Shown in pieces: positions 17,280 through 26,373 of a stretch of DNA of 64,000 bases. Positions within the stretch are counted from its first letter, which is position 1; each line of letters starts with the position of its first letter. The notes under the pieces were generated by a model, which was given only the letters and a program-made list of their open reading frames with translations, had not been told where the DNA came from and ran no database searches. The stretch is taken from assembly GCF_051013375.1 (NCBI RefSeq), contig NZ_CP142125.1; one strand, given 5' to 3'. The stretch comes from Kordia algicida. GTDB taxonomy: Bacteria; Bacteroidota; Bacteroidia; Flavobacteriales; Flavobacteriaceae. The position numbers and the translations under genes were made by a program.

Positions 17280-18059
17280 ATGCTTTTTTTAGTACAATCG
17301 AATATTTATTCTGATCCAGATCACAATCGTATTTTTGATGCGTTGCAGGATTTGAATATTCCTTACGAAAAAATTGAACTGAATTCAGAAACACAAGAAA
17401 TTACCATACAAGCTGATCGTACAGACGTTTTCGTGTACGGTTCGGTAAAATTGGCACGACTCGCGAAAGTAAATACACATTGGAATCCTGGATCGTTTTA
17501 TGGCGGAAATCATCAATATAAAATCTATTCTAATTATTATAAAGACAATTTGCTCAACTACGATGTGGAAGTTTTTGAGTTTCAAAATGCAATTTCCTGG
17601 AAACCAAACGAACAAAAATTCATCAAACCCTATAAAGATGCTAAAATCTTTACAGGAAACGTATTTACAGAGACAAAATGGACAGATTTTGTGGCAAATT
17701 CGCTCGAAAACCCAAGAACTCCATTGCTCAATGGCAAATCGTTAATTCAGGCTTCTATCCCAAAAGAAATATACAAAGAAGCACGTTTGTGGATTGTTGG
17801 CGGACAAATTGTAGCTGCTGTGTATTATAAATTTAATGGCGATGTGATGTTTGAAGCTGAAGTTTCCTCTGAAGGAATCAATTTTGCTAAAAAAATGCTT
17901 CAAATATACGAAGTTGCCGAAGCCTTTGTAATGGATATTTGCCTGACAAATTATGGCTGGAAAATTGTAGAAATCAACTGCATCAATAGCGCCGGATTTT
18001 ATCCAAACCTCAACGTACATAGTTTGATAAAAGCATTGGATATTTATTTTTCAGCGTAG
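17280..18059 (+). CDS. ATP-grasp domain protein (R2K-like clade)
   Basis: A 259-residue cytoplasmic protein resembling the R2K ATP-grasp clade (formerly DUF4343). These are predicted carbon-nitrogen or carbon-oxygen ligases or peptide-modifying kinases. Visible features are the segment FIKPYKDAKIFTGNVF in the nucleotide-binding half, RLWIVGGQIVAAVYYKFNG, and the metal-binding C-terminal motif VMDICLTNYGWKIVEINCIN. I start at the ATG encoding MLFLVQSNIYS (17280); an in-frame ATG 39 codons upstream lies inside the TPR gene and adds an uncharacteristic segment. The substrate is unknown. R2K ligases are often tied to peptide or tag modification systems, but no such partner is visible here. Confidence 0.78.
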   Translation: MLFLVQSNIYSDPDHNRIFDALQDLNIPYEKIELNSETQEITIQADRTDVFVYGSVKLARLAKVNTHWNPGSFYGGNHQYKIYSNYYKDNLLNYDVEVFEFQNAISWKPNEQKFIKPYKDAKIFTGNVFTETKWTDFVANSLENPRTPLLNGKSLIQASIPKEIYKEARLWIVGGQIVAAVYYKFNGDVMFEAEVSSEGINFAKKMLQIYEVAEAFVMDICLTNYGWKIVEINCINSAGFYPNLNVHSLIKALDIYFSA

Positions 18060-18174
18060 TTTCTTCCAACAAAAACTATTCAAATTTTTTGAGACTTTGA
18101 ACATAGAAATACGTAATTCTTCGTATTTTCTTTTCAACAGATAAAATTTATTTTTATCTCGAAATTAACATACC

Positions 18175-19206
18175 ATGCAAAAACCACTTACTCCAAAAGA
18201 CAAAAAGATTCTTCGAAAAAAATTGATATTCGTTGCTTTCTTTGCTGCTATTGCTATAGCTATTTTTTATATGATTTATTCGTCTGTACTCAAAGACTTC
18301 TCAAAAAGTGACGGTTTTGGATATATACCTCTGATTATTTTTGGTGTTTTTGGATTGTTTTTTGCGGGTGTGATTGTATTTATAGCATGGAGCAACATTC
18401 AGGATATTAAAATTGGTGTTAAAAATTGTTTTGAAGGAGTTGTAGAAGATAAACGACTCAATATTAGTCAAAGTACATCGCACGGAAGATCTACTGCTGG
18501 CGGCAGAAGAACTGGCGGAAGCAGAACAAGTACCAAGCGAGATTACTACATTACAGTAGCAGGAACAGAGCATAATGTGGAATATCCTATGTATAGTAAG
18601 GTAAGTGTTGGCGATGAAATTTATTTTGAAATTGCTCCAAAATCAAATGCATTGTTACACTACGAAATTCTTGAAGAAGCTGTTGACGAACAGAAACATG
18701 TGCAACGCTATTCACGAAAAACATATCCAGATTCTAAGATTAGAAAAGCACCACTAACCGCAAGAGATAAAGATTTTGTAAAACGTTTTTATAATAAAAA
18801 ATTACGTTCTCGATTGATTGGAATTGCATTTTTCGCTTTTCCCGTGGTAGGTTTGTTGGTAAGTAATTTGGGCGGACTTTTGGTATTTCTGTTTCCGTTG
18901 CCACTTATTTTGATATATCGTTTATACAAACTCATTCGTTTTTATATGAATTACCAAAAGTTTGTGAGTGAAGGACGAAAAAAATTGATTACCACACAAA
19001 TAACCGACAAGCTTTTTACTACCATGTCTAGAAACGGCGCAAAAAGTCAAAAACGAGCGATTAAAACTACCTATGGTTCACTTTCGGTTTCAGAAGATAT
19101 CTATCAAAAGTTACACACAGGAGACGAAATTATTTTACATGAAGCGCCGTATTTATCTCATGTAATTGGGTTTTCATTAGATGAAGTCTATTATCCGCTG
19201 ACTTAG
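18175..19206 (+). CDS. Two-half membrane protein of unknown function
   Basis: A 343-residue protein made of two similar halves. Each starts with a charged segment (LTPKDKKILRKKLIFVAFF at the start; LTARDKDFVKRFYNKKL near residue 195), then two hydrophobic helices, then a soluble strand-rich part ending in a motif about the spacing of GDEIYFEIAPKSNAL / GDEIILHEAPYLSHV. This is an internal duplication. A Gly/Arg/Ser-rich stretch lies at about 100-120. The helices suggest an inner-membrane location. I cannot assign a function. It stands alone, 115 bp after the ATP-grasp gene. Confidence 0.7.
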   Translation: MQKPLTPKDKKILRKKLIFVAFFAAIAIAIFYMIYSSVLKDFSKSDGFGYIPLIIFGVFGLFFAGVIVFIAWSNIQDIKIGVKNCFEGVVEDKRLNISQSTSHGRSTAGGRRTGGSRTSTKRDYYITVAGTEHNVEYPMYSKVSVGDEIYFEIAPKSNALLHYEILEEAVDEQKHVQRYSRKTYPDSKIRKAPLTARDKDFVKRFYNKKLRSRLIGIAFFAFPVVGLLVSNLGGLLVFLFPLPLILIYRLYKLIRFYMNYQKFVSEGRKKLITTQITDKLFTTMSRNGAKSQKRAIKTTYGSLSVSEDIYQKLHTGDEIILHEAPYLSHVIGFSLDEVYYPLT

Positions 19207-19367
19207 GTTTTGATAATTTTTGTAAAATAATTGTGAGATTTCGTAATAAGAAGATTTTGCTTGTTATTTTTATCTGATTTACTTCCGTAAAACAATTTAA
19301 CATCAGTCTTAAATAACTTATTCAATTGATACTATTAATGAATCAAGAATATTTCTATAGCAAAATA

Positions 19368-19562
19368 CATTTTTTATCTGCTATTGTCGTTTTCTTTGCT
19401 TACCCAAAGAAAAGAAACAAAAGAAAGGGAACTTTTCCAGAGGTATTTTTAGTTTTTCTTGTAGTGAAAAACTAAAACCGCATGAATTCTTCTAAATTTT
19501 CTCCAAGGCTTCGAAAATTTTTAACGAAAAATCCCTATTATACTGCGGAAAAGAAAAGTTTC
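19368..19562 (+). ncRNA. 195-bp conserved intergenic element with hairpins, copy 1
   Basis: This stretch matches 57110-57304 at about 87% (about 24 differences counted by eye), with no insertion or deletion. It can fold into three hairpins: 19390-19398 with 19405-19413 (TTTTCTTTG stem), 19447-19458 with 19466-19477 (12 bp) and 19494-19501 with 19513-19520 (8 bp). An outer CTTTTCC/GGAAAAG pairing may close the unit. Two stems keep pairing through compensatory changes between copies. It ends 17 bases before the next start codon. I see no open frame. It may be a structured RNA or a mobile hairpin repeat; the type is provisional. The rest of 19207-19579 shows nothing recognisable. Confidence 0.6.
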
Positions 19563-19579
19563 CAAATCAAATTTTTATT

Positions 19580-20221
19580 ATGAAACTACTTTGTTCTTGG
19601 TCTGGCGGAAAAGATTCTTGTTATGCACTGATGCAAATGCAAGAACGACCAATAGTTTTGCTAAATGCTTTGAATGAAAATGGTGAGATTAGTCGCTCAC
19701 ACGGACTTACCAAAGCCTTATTACGTGCGCAAGCTGATGCTTTAGGCGCTTCCATTCACTTTATTGCTGCAACTTGGAGTGATTATACAGAAAAGTTTAT
19801 TAATAAGCTGAGAATGCTTACGAATCAGTATGAATTAACCGATGTCGTTTTTGGAGATATTGATATAGAATCACATCGCGAATGGGAGGAAAAAGTCTGC
19901 AATGCCGCAAAAATCAACTGTAATTTACCGCTTTGGCAACAAGATCGCAGCGCATTGGTTACCGAAATGGTAGCAGCAGGAATTGTTGCGATGATTGTTT
20001 CTTGTAACGATCATTTGGGACAAGATTTTTTGGGAAGAATCATTAACAAAGAAACCATTGAATTACTTGAAGCAAAAGGTGTAGATGTTTGCGGAGAAAA
20101 TGGCGAATTTCATACCGTTGTTATAGATTGTCCATTATTCAAAAATCCAATAGATGTTGTACAAGGAAAAAAGCTACACAATGGAACTGGTTATCATTTT
20201 TTAGAATTGTCGCTTGCGTGA
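19580..20221 (+). CDS. Adenine nucleotide alpha-hydrolase (Dph6-like PP-loop)
   Basis: A 213-residue enzyme of the PP-loop ATP pyrophosphatase superfamily, related to diphthine-ammonia ligase. The signature SGGKDS is at residues 8-13 (CSWSGGKDSCYALM). Conserved later segments are HFIAATW, VVFGDIDIESHREW, and DVCGENGEFHTVVIDCP. Bacteria lack diphthamide, so the bacterial members probably amidate or adenylate some other substrate, unknown here. Its stop codon (TGA, 20219-20221) touches the stop of the convergent T9SS gene without a spacer. The start directly follows the structured repeat element. Confidence 0.85.
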   Translation: MKLLCSWSGGKDSCYALMQMQERPIVLLNALNENGEISRSHGLTKALLRAQADALGASIHFIAATWSDYTEKFINKLRMLTNQYELTDVVFGDIDIESHREWEEKVCNAAKINCNLPLWQQDRSALVTEMVAAGIVAMIVSCNDHLGQDFLGRIINKETIELLEAKGVDVCGENGEFHTVVIDCPLFKNPIDVVQGKKLHNGTGYHFLELSLA

Positions 20222-23200
20222 TTATCGCGTTATTTTCTTTTTAATTTGCCCTTTTTCTGTATCAATCACAACTACATATACGCCTGAAGCTTGTGTACGT
20301 AAAGATATCTTCTGATTCATATCTGTAATTGTACCTATTTGTTGCCCTAACATAGAATATACTGTAACACTATTGATGATTGTTCGTGTGCGTTGTTTGA
20401 TTTCAATTTCTTTGTTATCGTTCAAATAGACTGCCAAAGCATTATCATCAAGCACTTCATCTTCCACGCTTAAAATTGCATTGTTAATAAATTCTAATTG
20501 AAATCTGTTTGGAAAAACGCCATCTGTTGTGGTAAATGTGTAATCCGATTGTTTTAAATCGTGTGTGATATTCAACTCTAAATCTTTTAGATATACATCG
20601 ACATCAGCTGTGTTCAAAATTCCTTCTATATTATCAATACTAATTGTGATATCGCCCAAAATTCTAGCATCATATCCTAACGGAACAATGTCTGTTTCTA
20701 CAAATGTTGGTCTTCCTTGAATTCCGTATTTGTTATTCGTTGCATCGTTTGAGTAAAAACTCAAGTAGTTAGAACCATTCAATCGGATTCCGTCGTACAA
20801 TCTGTCTTTTTGCAACGTTGCATCATCCAAGAAACCTATTAACAGTTGGCTAAATGCGCCATCAGGATTTGTAAGATTTAGCCAAATTCGATCACGTTCT
20901 TCAGTTGTTTCCGTAGTCGTTTCTGCATTTGCAGGTCTGTAAAAATTATCATTGCTATATGTGTTGCTTCGCAAGCTATTGTTAAACGTAACCGTTCCCG
21001 CAGTAATAGCTTCTATAAAGAAACCTTGCCCAGAAGCTATGAAACCAGTTGGCGCAGTACTTCCACTTGTAGAACCTGTACCAACACCACCAACCGTATT
21101 GTACATTGCATAATCGTCTGTACTGTAATTAAATAAATCTGGTCCAGGATTTGATATTGAGACGTCATCAATATGTGTCCAAAAGTATAGCGTTCCTGAA
21201 ATATTTGTGTTTAACGTGACAAAATCGTCAGCACTTATTGCTGAAGGATACGGATTTCCAACAAAATTCCAATCGTCTTCAGTATCGGTAGCATCAGCAC
21301 TTAAACTTATTGGCGCTGTGATAACTCCGTTGTTTACGGCGCCACTAAATGTCACATTTTCTGTTCGCGGAAAGCTTCCTGTTGTTGGTCCCATTACGGC
21401 ATATCCAACACCTGGCGTCATCGTATCTGTTGATAGAATATGTGCCCAAACATCGTCGTTATCGTCAAACTCATCATCATCTAAATCTTCAAAATTAGAT
21501 GCTACATATCTAAAAGTTCTGTCTAAACGCCATGTTCCTAAAGAAGTTCCAAATGTTGTACTTGCTATAGGCGAAGACCAATACGTATAATCGTATTGCT
21601 CAAATGAAGCTGTTGTTTTTTCAACATTAATCATTCCCGTTCCGTTTAGAGTAACAACGCCTGCATCATTTACCATGACAAGTGAGCCTTCATGATTTAT
21701 ATTGATAATTCCAGTATCGTCTACCCTCAGATCATTTTCAATATCTATATAAGATCCCGCAGGAATTGTCACTGTAATACCAGCATCTACCATTAGTGAG
21801 CACACTTCTAGATCGCCGCTTACTCCAACATTGTAATTTCCCGATAATGCTACAAATCGTGATCTTTCAGGCAATCCATTACTCCAAGAAGCACCATTCC
21901 AAGTTGTTACGGCTTCTTCATGTTCTCCTAGATATGGATTTGTTCCTGTTAAAGAATTTTCTACTTCGGCATCTGTAAATTCTACCCAATCATTCAGGTC
22001 AAAAGTTGTTGAAGGTTCAGTGGACACACAGGTGTTTCGTACAAAACATCTACGATTTCCCCAAGTTGTACCATTACCAATAACATCTACTCTATTTGCC
22101 CAAGTAGAACTATCATTTGTGGTAGAAATAATGACCAAATCGTCACCACTGAACATACTTGCTGCAGCTGCAAAGTTAAATGTTGGATTTCCGTCATAAC
22201 CAACTTCTCCTGGAGTTGCGTACGCAGGCACAGTAGCACTGTTATGTTTATAGCGTCTTACCTCATCTACTGCCATATCGGTACTGATGAGTAGATTGTT
22301 ATTTGCTGAAGGCGAACCGCCCGCAGTTGGATCAGCTGCAGTTGGATTATCAGCATCTGCATTGTTTAATATCACAATATAATAGGTGTTTGCTGGAATC
22401 ACAGCACCACTTACATTTTTTACTTCAACCCATTTATTAATTCCCGCACCTTCATAATACTGAGTAATCATGATATCAGTAGAACCAGCACCATCATTGT
22501 CTGTAATGGTGAGTGTATGCGTAGAATTTGTTGCAATAGAAGCTGTAGTGCCACCTGAAACATTTTGTAAATTCAGAATTACGGTTTCGCTTGGTTCTAC
22601 AACTGCATCATCGTTTGAAATAAATATTGTTACACATTGGTTTGCTGATGAACCTGCAGGAAATGTGAGTGTAACAGGAAATGAGATCGCGGCTGGTGTT
22701 CCTGCGCCATCGTCGTAGTCTGTTCCGTTGGTTGCTGTGCTTGCTCCATCAAGTGCTACTTCTACCGTTGTTGCTGTGCTTCCGCTTGGATTTACAATTT
22801 CGACACAAATATCAATAAACAATCCATCTTCAGCAAGTGTTGAGGTTGTGTTTACAAATTCTACTTGTGTTGTTGCACATGGTGATGTTAAAGAGTTTGT
22901 TCCTGGCGATCCGCCATTGGTAACTTCTTGCCAATTAGTTCCTGTATCAGAATTATCTAAAGAAGCATCAATCACGTGTAATGAGTTTCCATTACCATTA
23001 GCGCCGTCTCCTGTATTATATGTAACAGCATCTGCCGCTGTTGTTCCATCTGCGGCAAATAATGTGATTGTTTGTGTTGAGTTGGGTAAGTTATTGGAAT
23101 TGTCGATACTTCCGTTGAGTCCAAAATCTGGTGTAAAGTTACATCCTGGATTGAAATTTCCATCTCCATTACTTCCAATTCCAATAGTGATACAAGTTCC

Positions 23201-24808
23201 GTCTGCAATGGTGGTTCCGCCAGAAAAAGTATATACGGTAGAACTGTTTACTTCTATAGTATATAAACTTAGACTTTGTGTACTTCCGGAGTTATTACAG
23301 ATTTCAACCCATTCGTCGTCTGTTCCCGTAGAATTATACATGATTTCTGTAATGACAACATCTGCTAATGGTGGCGCGTTTACGGTTAATATTCCGGAGT
23401 TATACGTTACAGGGTCCCAAAAGTTCCCCATATTGTCTGCAAGAATTCCTCCATAGGTAAAATCGCTACCATTTATTCTGAATCGTGAAGCATAATAATA
23501 CGTTCCTGGTGTTCGTAAAGAACCGATTTCTGCGGTGTATTGGTCATTATTCCCAACATCTGAGTCATATGTTGCGGCAACCCAAATCCAACCAGCATCT
23601 ACTCTCGGATCATTATCAATGGCACTGTAACCAATCCAAGCTTCTACATTAGCACCTTGTCCTACAGCATCTGTAATTCCTGGTTCATAAATTTGTGCAT
23701 ATACATTGAATGAATCGCCTTCTGTGATCGTTGCTGATTTCGGAAAATCTACATTACAGAAATCTGCCACATCAGGATTTACGGTAAGTTGTACTGAGTC
23801 ATTATTCCAGTCGCCACCAGAACCTCCATAAGTAAAGTTGCAGTTATTGAGTCTAAAACGACTTGCATAATAATAGGTTCCTGTGGGTAATGCGGAACCA
23901 ATTTCAGCGCTAAATTCATCGTTATTTCCTACTTGCACATTAAATGTCGCTGGAATCCAAGTCCATCCTGCATCTACACTAGGATCGTTATTTGTTGTAT
24001 TATAACCAATCCATGCTTCTACGCCAGTTCCTGCTCCAGCAGCTTCTGTAACGCCAGGCTCGTAAGTTTGCGCAAATACTGTGAAGTTATCACCAACAGT
24101 TATGGTTTGTGATGTTGTTGGAAATTGTACGTTTGAAAAATCCATGGCGTCAGTACAGGCGCTTGTTTCTGTGATAGTGATGTTATCTAAATATATTCCT
24201 TCATCACCAGCTGTAAGTCCGTTAAATTGTAATCGTATATCAAGTGTACTATTTCCCGATAGTGTTATTGCAGATGTTGAAAATGTTTGAAAATCAGATG
24301 ATGATACTGTACATCCTGCATTTGTACCTGTTGTTAAAGCTGGTAATACATTACCACATTCACCATCACCATCAAAATCTGTATCAAGTGCAGCGACAGA
24401 ATTGGAAATGTCTCCATCAGGAATACTTTGCACCCACATTAAGTTTTGATAGCTTCCTCCATCTACAGAATATGTTATTAAAAGCTCATCTGATGTGTCC
24501 CAATCTAGGTAATGATGTGCTACCATATCTATTGAAAATGTAAAATCAGCAGAACCTGTTACATCAATTTGATCTAAATCTATACTTGGATTTGAGAGTG
24601 ATGTATCTTCTATTGCCCAATAAAAACCTGTTTCTGATGTAGTATTTGGTAAATCTGCATTTGTTCTGTTGAAAACGTCTGTAAATCCAGTTCCTGAAGT
24701 CCCTGAAGGCGTGTAACCACTATTTACAGTTTCAAAATCAATTACTGTTTGACTATTTCCAATAAAACACATTAGAAAAAAGAAAACTAGGGTTATTTTT
24801 TTTTTCAT
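20222..24808 (-). CDS. Large secreted multidomain protein with T9SS sorting tail
   Basis: A 1528-residue exported protein. In order: signal peptide (to about residue 20, FIGNSQ); a jelly-roll-like N-terminal region; two copies of a module of about 125 residues (marked by YEPGVTEAAG...WIGYNTTNNDPSVDAGW and YEPGITDAVG...WIGYSAIDNDPRVDAGW); a lamin-tail domain (ITEIMYNSTGTDDEWVEICNN); a Calx-beta domain with NGTDYDDG and SETVILNL; a second lamin-tail-like domain (MITQYYEGAGINKWVEVKNVS); a long beta-rich region; and a type A T9SS sorting domain at the end (VYSMLGQQIG ... GVYVVVIDTEKGQIKKKITR). It is therefore probably anchored or released at the cell surface by the type IX system. Adhesion or matrix binding is plausible. 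It abuts the convergent PP-loop gene. Confidence 0.92.
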   Translation of the reverse strand: MKKKITLVFFFLMCFIGNSQTVIDFETVNSGYTPSGTSGTGFTDVFNRTNADLPNTTSETGFYWAIEDTSLSNPSIDLDQIDVTGSADFTFSIDMVAHHYLDWDTSDELLITYSVDGGSYQNLMWVQSIPDGDISNSVAALDTDFDGDGECGNVLPALTTGTNAGCTVSSSDFQTFSTSAITLSGNSTLDIRLQFNGLTAGDEGIYLDNITITETSACTDAMDFSNVQFPTTSQTITVGDNFTVFAQTYEPGVTEAAGAGTGVEAWIGYNTTNNDPSVDAGWTWIPATFNVQVGNNDEFSAEIGSALPTGTYYYASRFRLNNCNFTYGGSGGDWNNDSVQLTVNPDVADFCNVDFPKSATITEGDSFNVYAQIYEPGITDAVGQGANVEAWIGYSAIDNDPRVDAGWIWVAATYDSDVGNNDQYTAEIGSLRTPGTYYYASRFRINGSDFTYGGILADNMGNFWDPVTYNSGILTVNAPPLADVVITEIMYNSTGTDDEWVEICNNSGSTQSLSLYTIEVNSSTVYTFSGGTTIADGTCITIGIGSNGDGNFNPGCNFTPDFGLNGSIDNSNNLPNSTQTITLFAADGTTAADAVTYNTGDGANGNGNSLHVIDASLDNSDTGTNWQEVTNGGSPGTNSLTSPCATTQVEFVNTTSTLAEDGLFIDICVEIVNPSGSTATTVEVALDGASTATNGTDYDDGAGTPAAISFPVTLTFPAGSSANQCVTIFISNDDAVVEPSETVILNLQNVSGGTTASIATNSTHTLTITDNDGAGSTDIMITQYYEGAGINKWVEVKNVSGAVIPANTYYIVILNNADADNPTAADPTAGGSPSANNNLLISTDMAVDEVRRYKHNSATVPAYATPGEVGYDGNPTFNFAAAASMFSGDDLVIISTTNDSSTWANRVDVIGNGTTWGNRRCFVRNTCVSTEPSTTFDLNDWVEFTDAEVENSLTGTNPYLGEHEEAVTTWNGASWSNGLPERSRFVALSGNYNVGVSGDLEVCSLMVDAGITVTIPAGSYIDIENDLRVDDTGIININHEGSLVMVNDAGVVTLNGTGMINVEKTTASFEQYDYTYWSSPIASTTFGTSLGTWRLDRTFRYVASNFEDLDDDEFDDNDDVWAHILSTDTMTPGVGYAVMGPTTGSFPRTENVTFSGAVNNGVITAPISLSADATDTEDDWNFVGNPYPSAISADDFVTLNTNISGTLYFWTHIDDVSISNPGPDLFNYSTDDYAMYNTVGGVGTGSTSGSTAPTGFIASGQGFFIEAITAGTVTFNNSLRSNTYSNDNFYRPANAETTTETTEERDRIWLNLTNPDGAFSQLLIGFLDDATLQKDRLYDGIRLNGSNYLSFYSNDATNNKYGIQGRPTFVETDIVPLGYDARILGDITISIDNIEGILNTADVDVYLKDLELNITHDLKQSDYTFTTTDGVFPNRFQLEFINNAILSVEDEVLDDNALAVYLNDNKEIEIKQRTRTIINSVTVYSMLGQQIGTITDMNQKISLRTQASGVYVVVIDTEKGQIKKKITR

Positions 24809-24913
24809 TCCGCTACATTTAATGAGTTTACTAATATACTAGATAATTGGCTAATTTTCAAGAGTTGTAAAACTTGTTTCTATCAACAAATAGTTATTCT
24901 TTTGTAAACTCTT

Positions 24914-25384
24914 ATGAAAAATGATTCTTATTCACTTACGGAAGCGAAGTTAAAGCTGCAACAATTTTGTGCATATCAGGATCGTTGTCATAAAGAAGTG
25001 GTAGAAAAGTTACAGAAAATGAATATGATTCCTGAAGCAATTGATATGATTGTTTCTGAGTTGATTCAAGATAATTTTTTGAACGAAGAACGCTTTGCTC
25101 AGAGTTTTGCCAGAGGTAAGTTTCGCATTAAAAAATGGGGAAAATTACGTATTACAAGAGAATTGAAGTTACGCCAAATTTCTAAGTATAATATTGAAAC
25201 TGCGCTAAAAGAGATTGAAGAAACTGATTATTTAGACACCTTAGATGAGCTTGCCCGAAAACGAAATGAAGCAGTAAGGGAAACAAATATGTTTAAACGA
25301 AAGAAAAAAATAGCAGATTATTTATTTTATCGTGGTTGGGAAGCACATTTGGTATATGAGAAGATTAATGAATTGGTAAAGTAA
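24914..25384 (+). CDS. recX: Regulatory protein RecX
   Basis: RecX modulates the RecA filament in homologous recombination. The 156-residue protein has the RecX three-helix repeats: SLTEAKLKLQQFCAYQDRCHKEVVEKLQ, then LIQDNFLNEERFAQSFARGKFRIKKWGKLRITRELKLRQI, which is the family's most conserved segment. recA is not nearby. It is divergent from the T9SS gene, 105 bp away, and nearly touches the convergent cupin gene (8 bp between stop codons). Confidence 0.93.
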   Translation: MKNDSYSLTEAKLKLQQFCAYQDRCHKEVVEKLQKMNMIPEAIDMIVSELIQDNFLNEERFAQSFARGKFRIKKWGKLRITRELKLRQISKYNIETALKEIEETDYLDTLDELARKRNEAVRETNMFKRKKKIADYLFYRGWEAHLVYEKINELVK

Positions 25385-25392
25385 GTATTTCT

Positions 25393-26262
25393 TTAAAAAA
25401 TCTTGTTTTTTCTGTGTGTTCTTAAAATAGCTTGCTCATTTTTCCAATCAATCCATTTTTGTCCTTTCATTCGTCGCATCAAATTGTCATAGTGACGCAT
25501 CACAAATAGGTTGTATACCGCTTTACCAAAGTTTTTAGGGTTTCTAGCAATGGCGCGTAAACTCATTGAAAAACCTGGTGTTAGGTATTTCATGTAATGC
25601 CAATATCCTTCTGGCATGTAGAGAATGTTTCCGTGTTCTAAGTTGGTAATATATCCTTTTGCTTTTTGCAATGCTGGCCATTTTTCAAAGTCCGGATTAG
25701 AGAAATCGATATCTTCACGAACGATCAAAGAGTGTGGAATTTTATATAGAAAATCGTTTTGTTTTTGATCGAACAGAATGCATTGTTTTTTTCCTTCAAA
25801 GTGAAAGTGAAAGATGTTTGCCAAATCTATGTCGTAGTGCATGAAGGTATGCGAATTGGTTCCGCCAAAGAATAACATTGGCAATGATTTCATAAGTTTT
25901 AATCCAAAATCGGGATATGAGAAGTCGTCTTGTAACGAAGGAACTTCTTTGAGAATATTCCACAGAAAGATTCTGTATTTTGTAGGTTCACGTTTGAGCA
26001 AATCTACGTATTCCGCCATTTTCATTTTGGCGTGTGGTTCGTTAAAACCATCTTTATAATCTACAGGTCTGTCGTCATAGAGCGGCACTTCTTTATCGCC
26101 TGCAACTTCTTTCATATACTCCAAACTCCATTTGTTATACGCAGGCCAATCTTCTATAAAACGCTCTATCACCACAGGTTTTTGTGGTTTGAAGTAGTTT
26201 TTTATAAAATCTTCTTTGGTAATCGTTTTAACCCTTGGAATTTCTTGTAGATTCAATTTCAA
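25393..26262 (-). CDS. Cupin-like (JmjC-fold) Fe(II)/2-oxoglutarate oxygenase
   Basis: A 289-residue protein of the cupin_8 / JmjC-like family, related to factor-inhibiting-HIF type hydroxylases. The iron-binding facial triad is visible: HxD in TFMHYDIDLANIFHFHFEGKKQCILFD and a distal His in NILYMPEGYWHYMKYL. The opening segment FIKNYFKPQKPVVIERFIEDWPAYNKWSLEYM is typical for the family. It is predicted to hydroxylate a protein or small molecule using 2-oxoglutarate. The substrate is unknown. The C-terminal 45 residues are basic (RRMKGQKWIDWKN). Confidence 0.87.
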   Translation of the reverse strand: MKLNLQEIPRVKTITKEDFIKNYFKPQKPVVIERFIEDWPAYNKWSLEYMKEVAGDKEVPLYDDRPVDYKDGFNEPHAKMKMAEYVDLLKREPTKYRIFLWNILKEVPSLQDDFSYPDFGLKLMKSLPMLFFGGTNSHTFMHYDIDLANIFHFHFEGKKQCILFDQKQNDFLYKIPHSLIVREDIDFSNPDFEKWPALQKAKGYITNLEHGNILYMPEGYWHYMKYLTPGFSMSLRAIARNPKNFGKAVYNLFVMRHYDNLMRRMKGQKWIDWKNEQAILRTHRKNKIF

Positions 26263-26321
26263 AATTCTAACGTTTATACTAGCTAAGTTAATAAATTGTT
26301 ATGAAAGAATATTTTAAAGCT

Positions 26322-26353
26322 AAAAAAAAGAGCTCATTTAAGAGCCCTTTTTA
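26322..26353 (-). terminator. Intrinsic terminator after bioB
   Basis: On the minus strand, AAAAGGGCTC and GAGCTCTTTT pair around TTAAAT (one G-U pair) and are followed by a T run. It lies 20 bases past the bioB stop. Confidence 0.8.
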
Positions 26354-26373
26354 GTATAATATATGAAACTCAA

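Noticed and set aside
22728..23456. A 242-codon open frame antisense to the T9SS gene
   Set aside because: It lies wholly opposite the strongly supported 1528-residue gene and its sequence is the low-complexity mirror (Val/Ser/Pro) of Thr/Gly/Asn-rich codons; no family pattern is visible.
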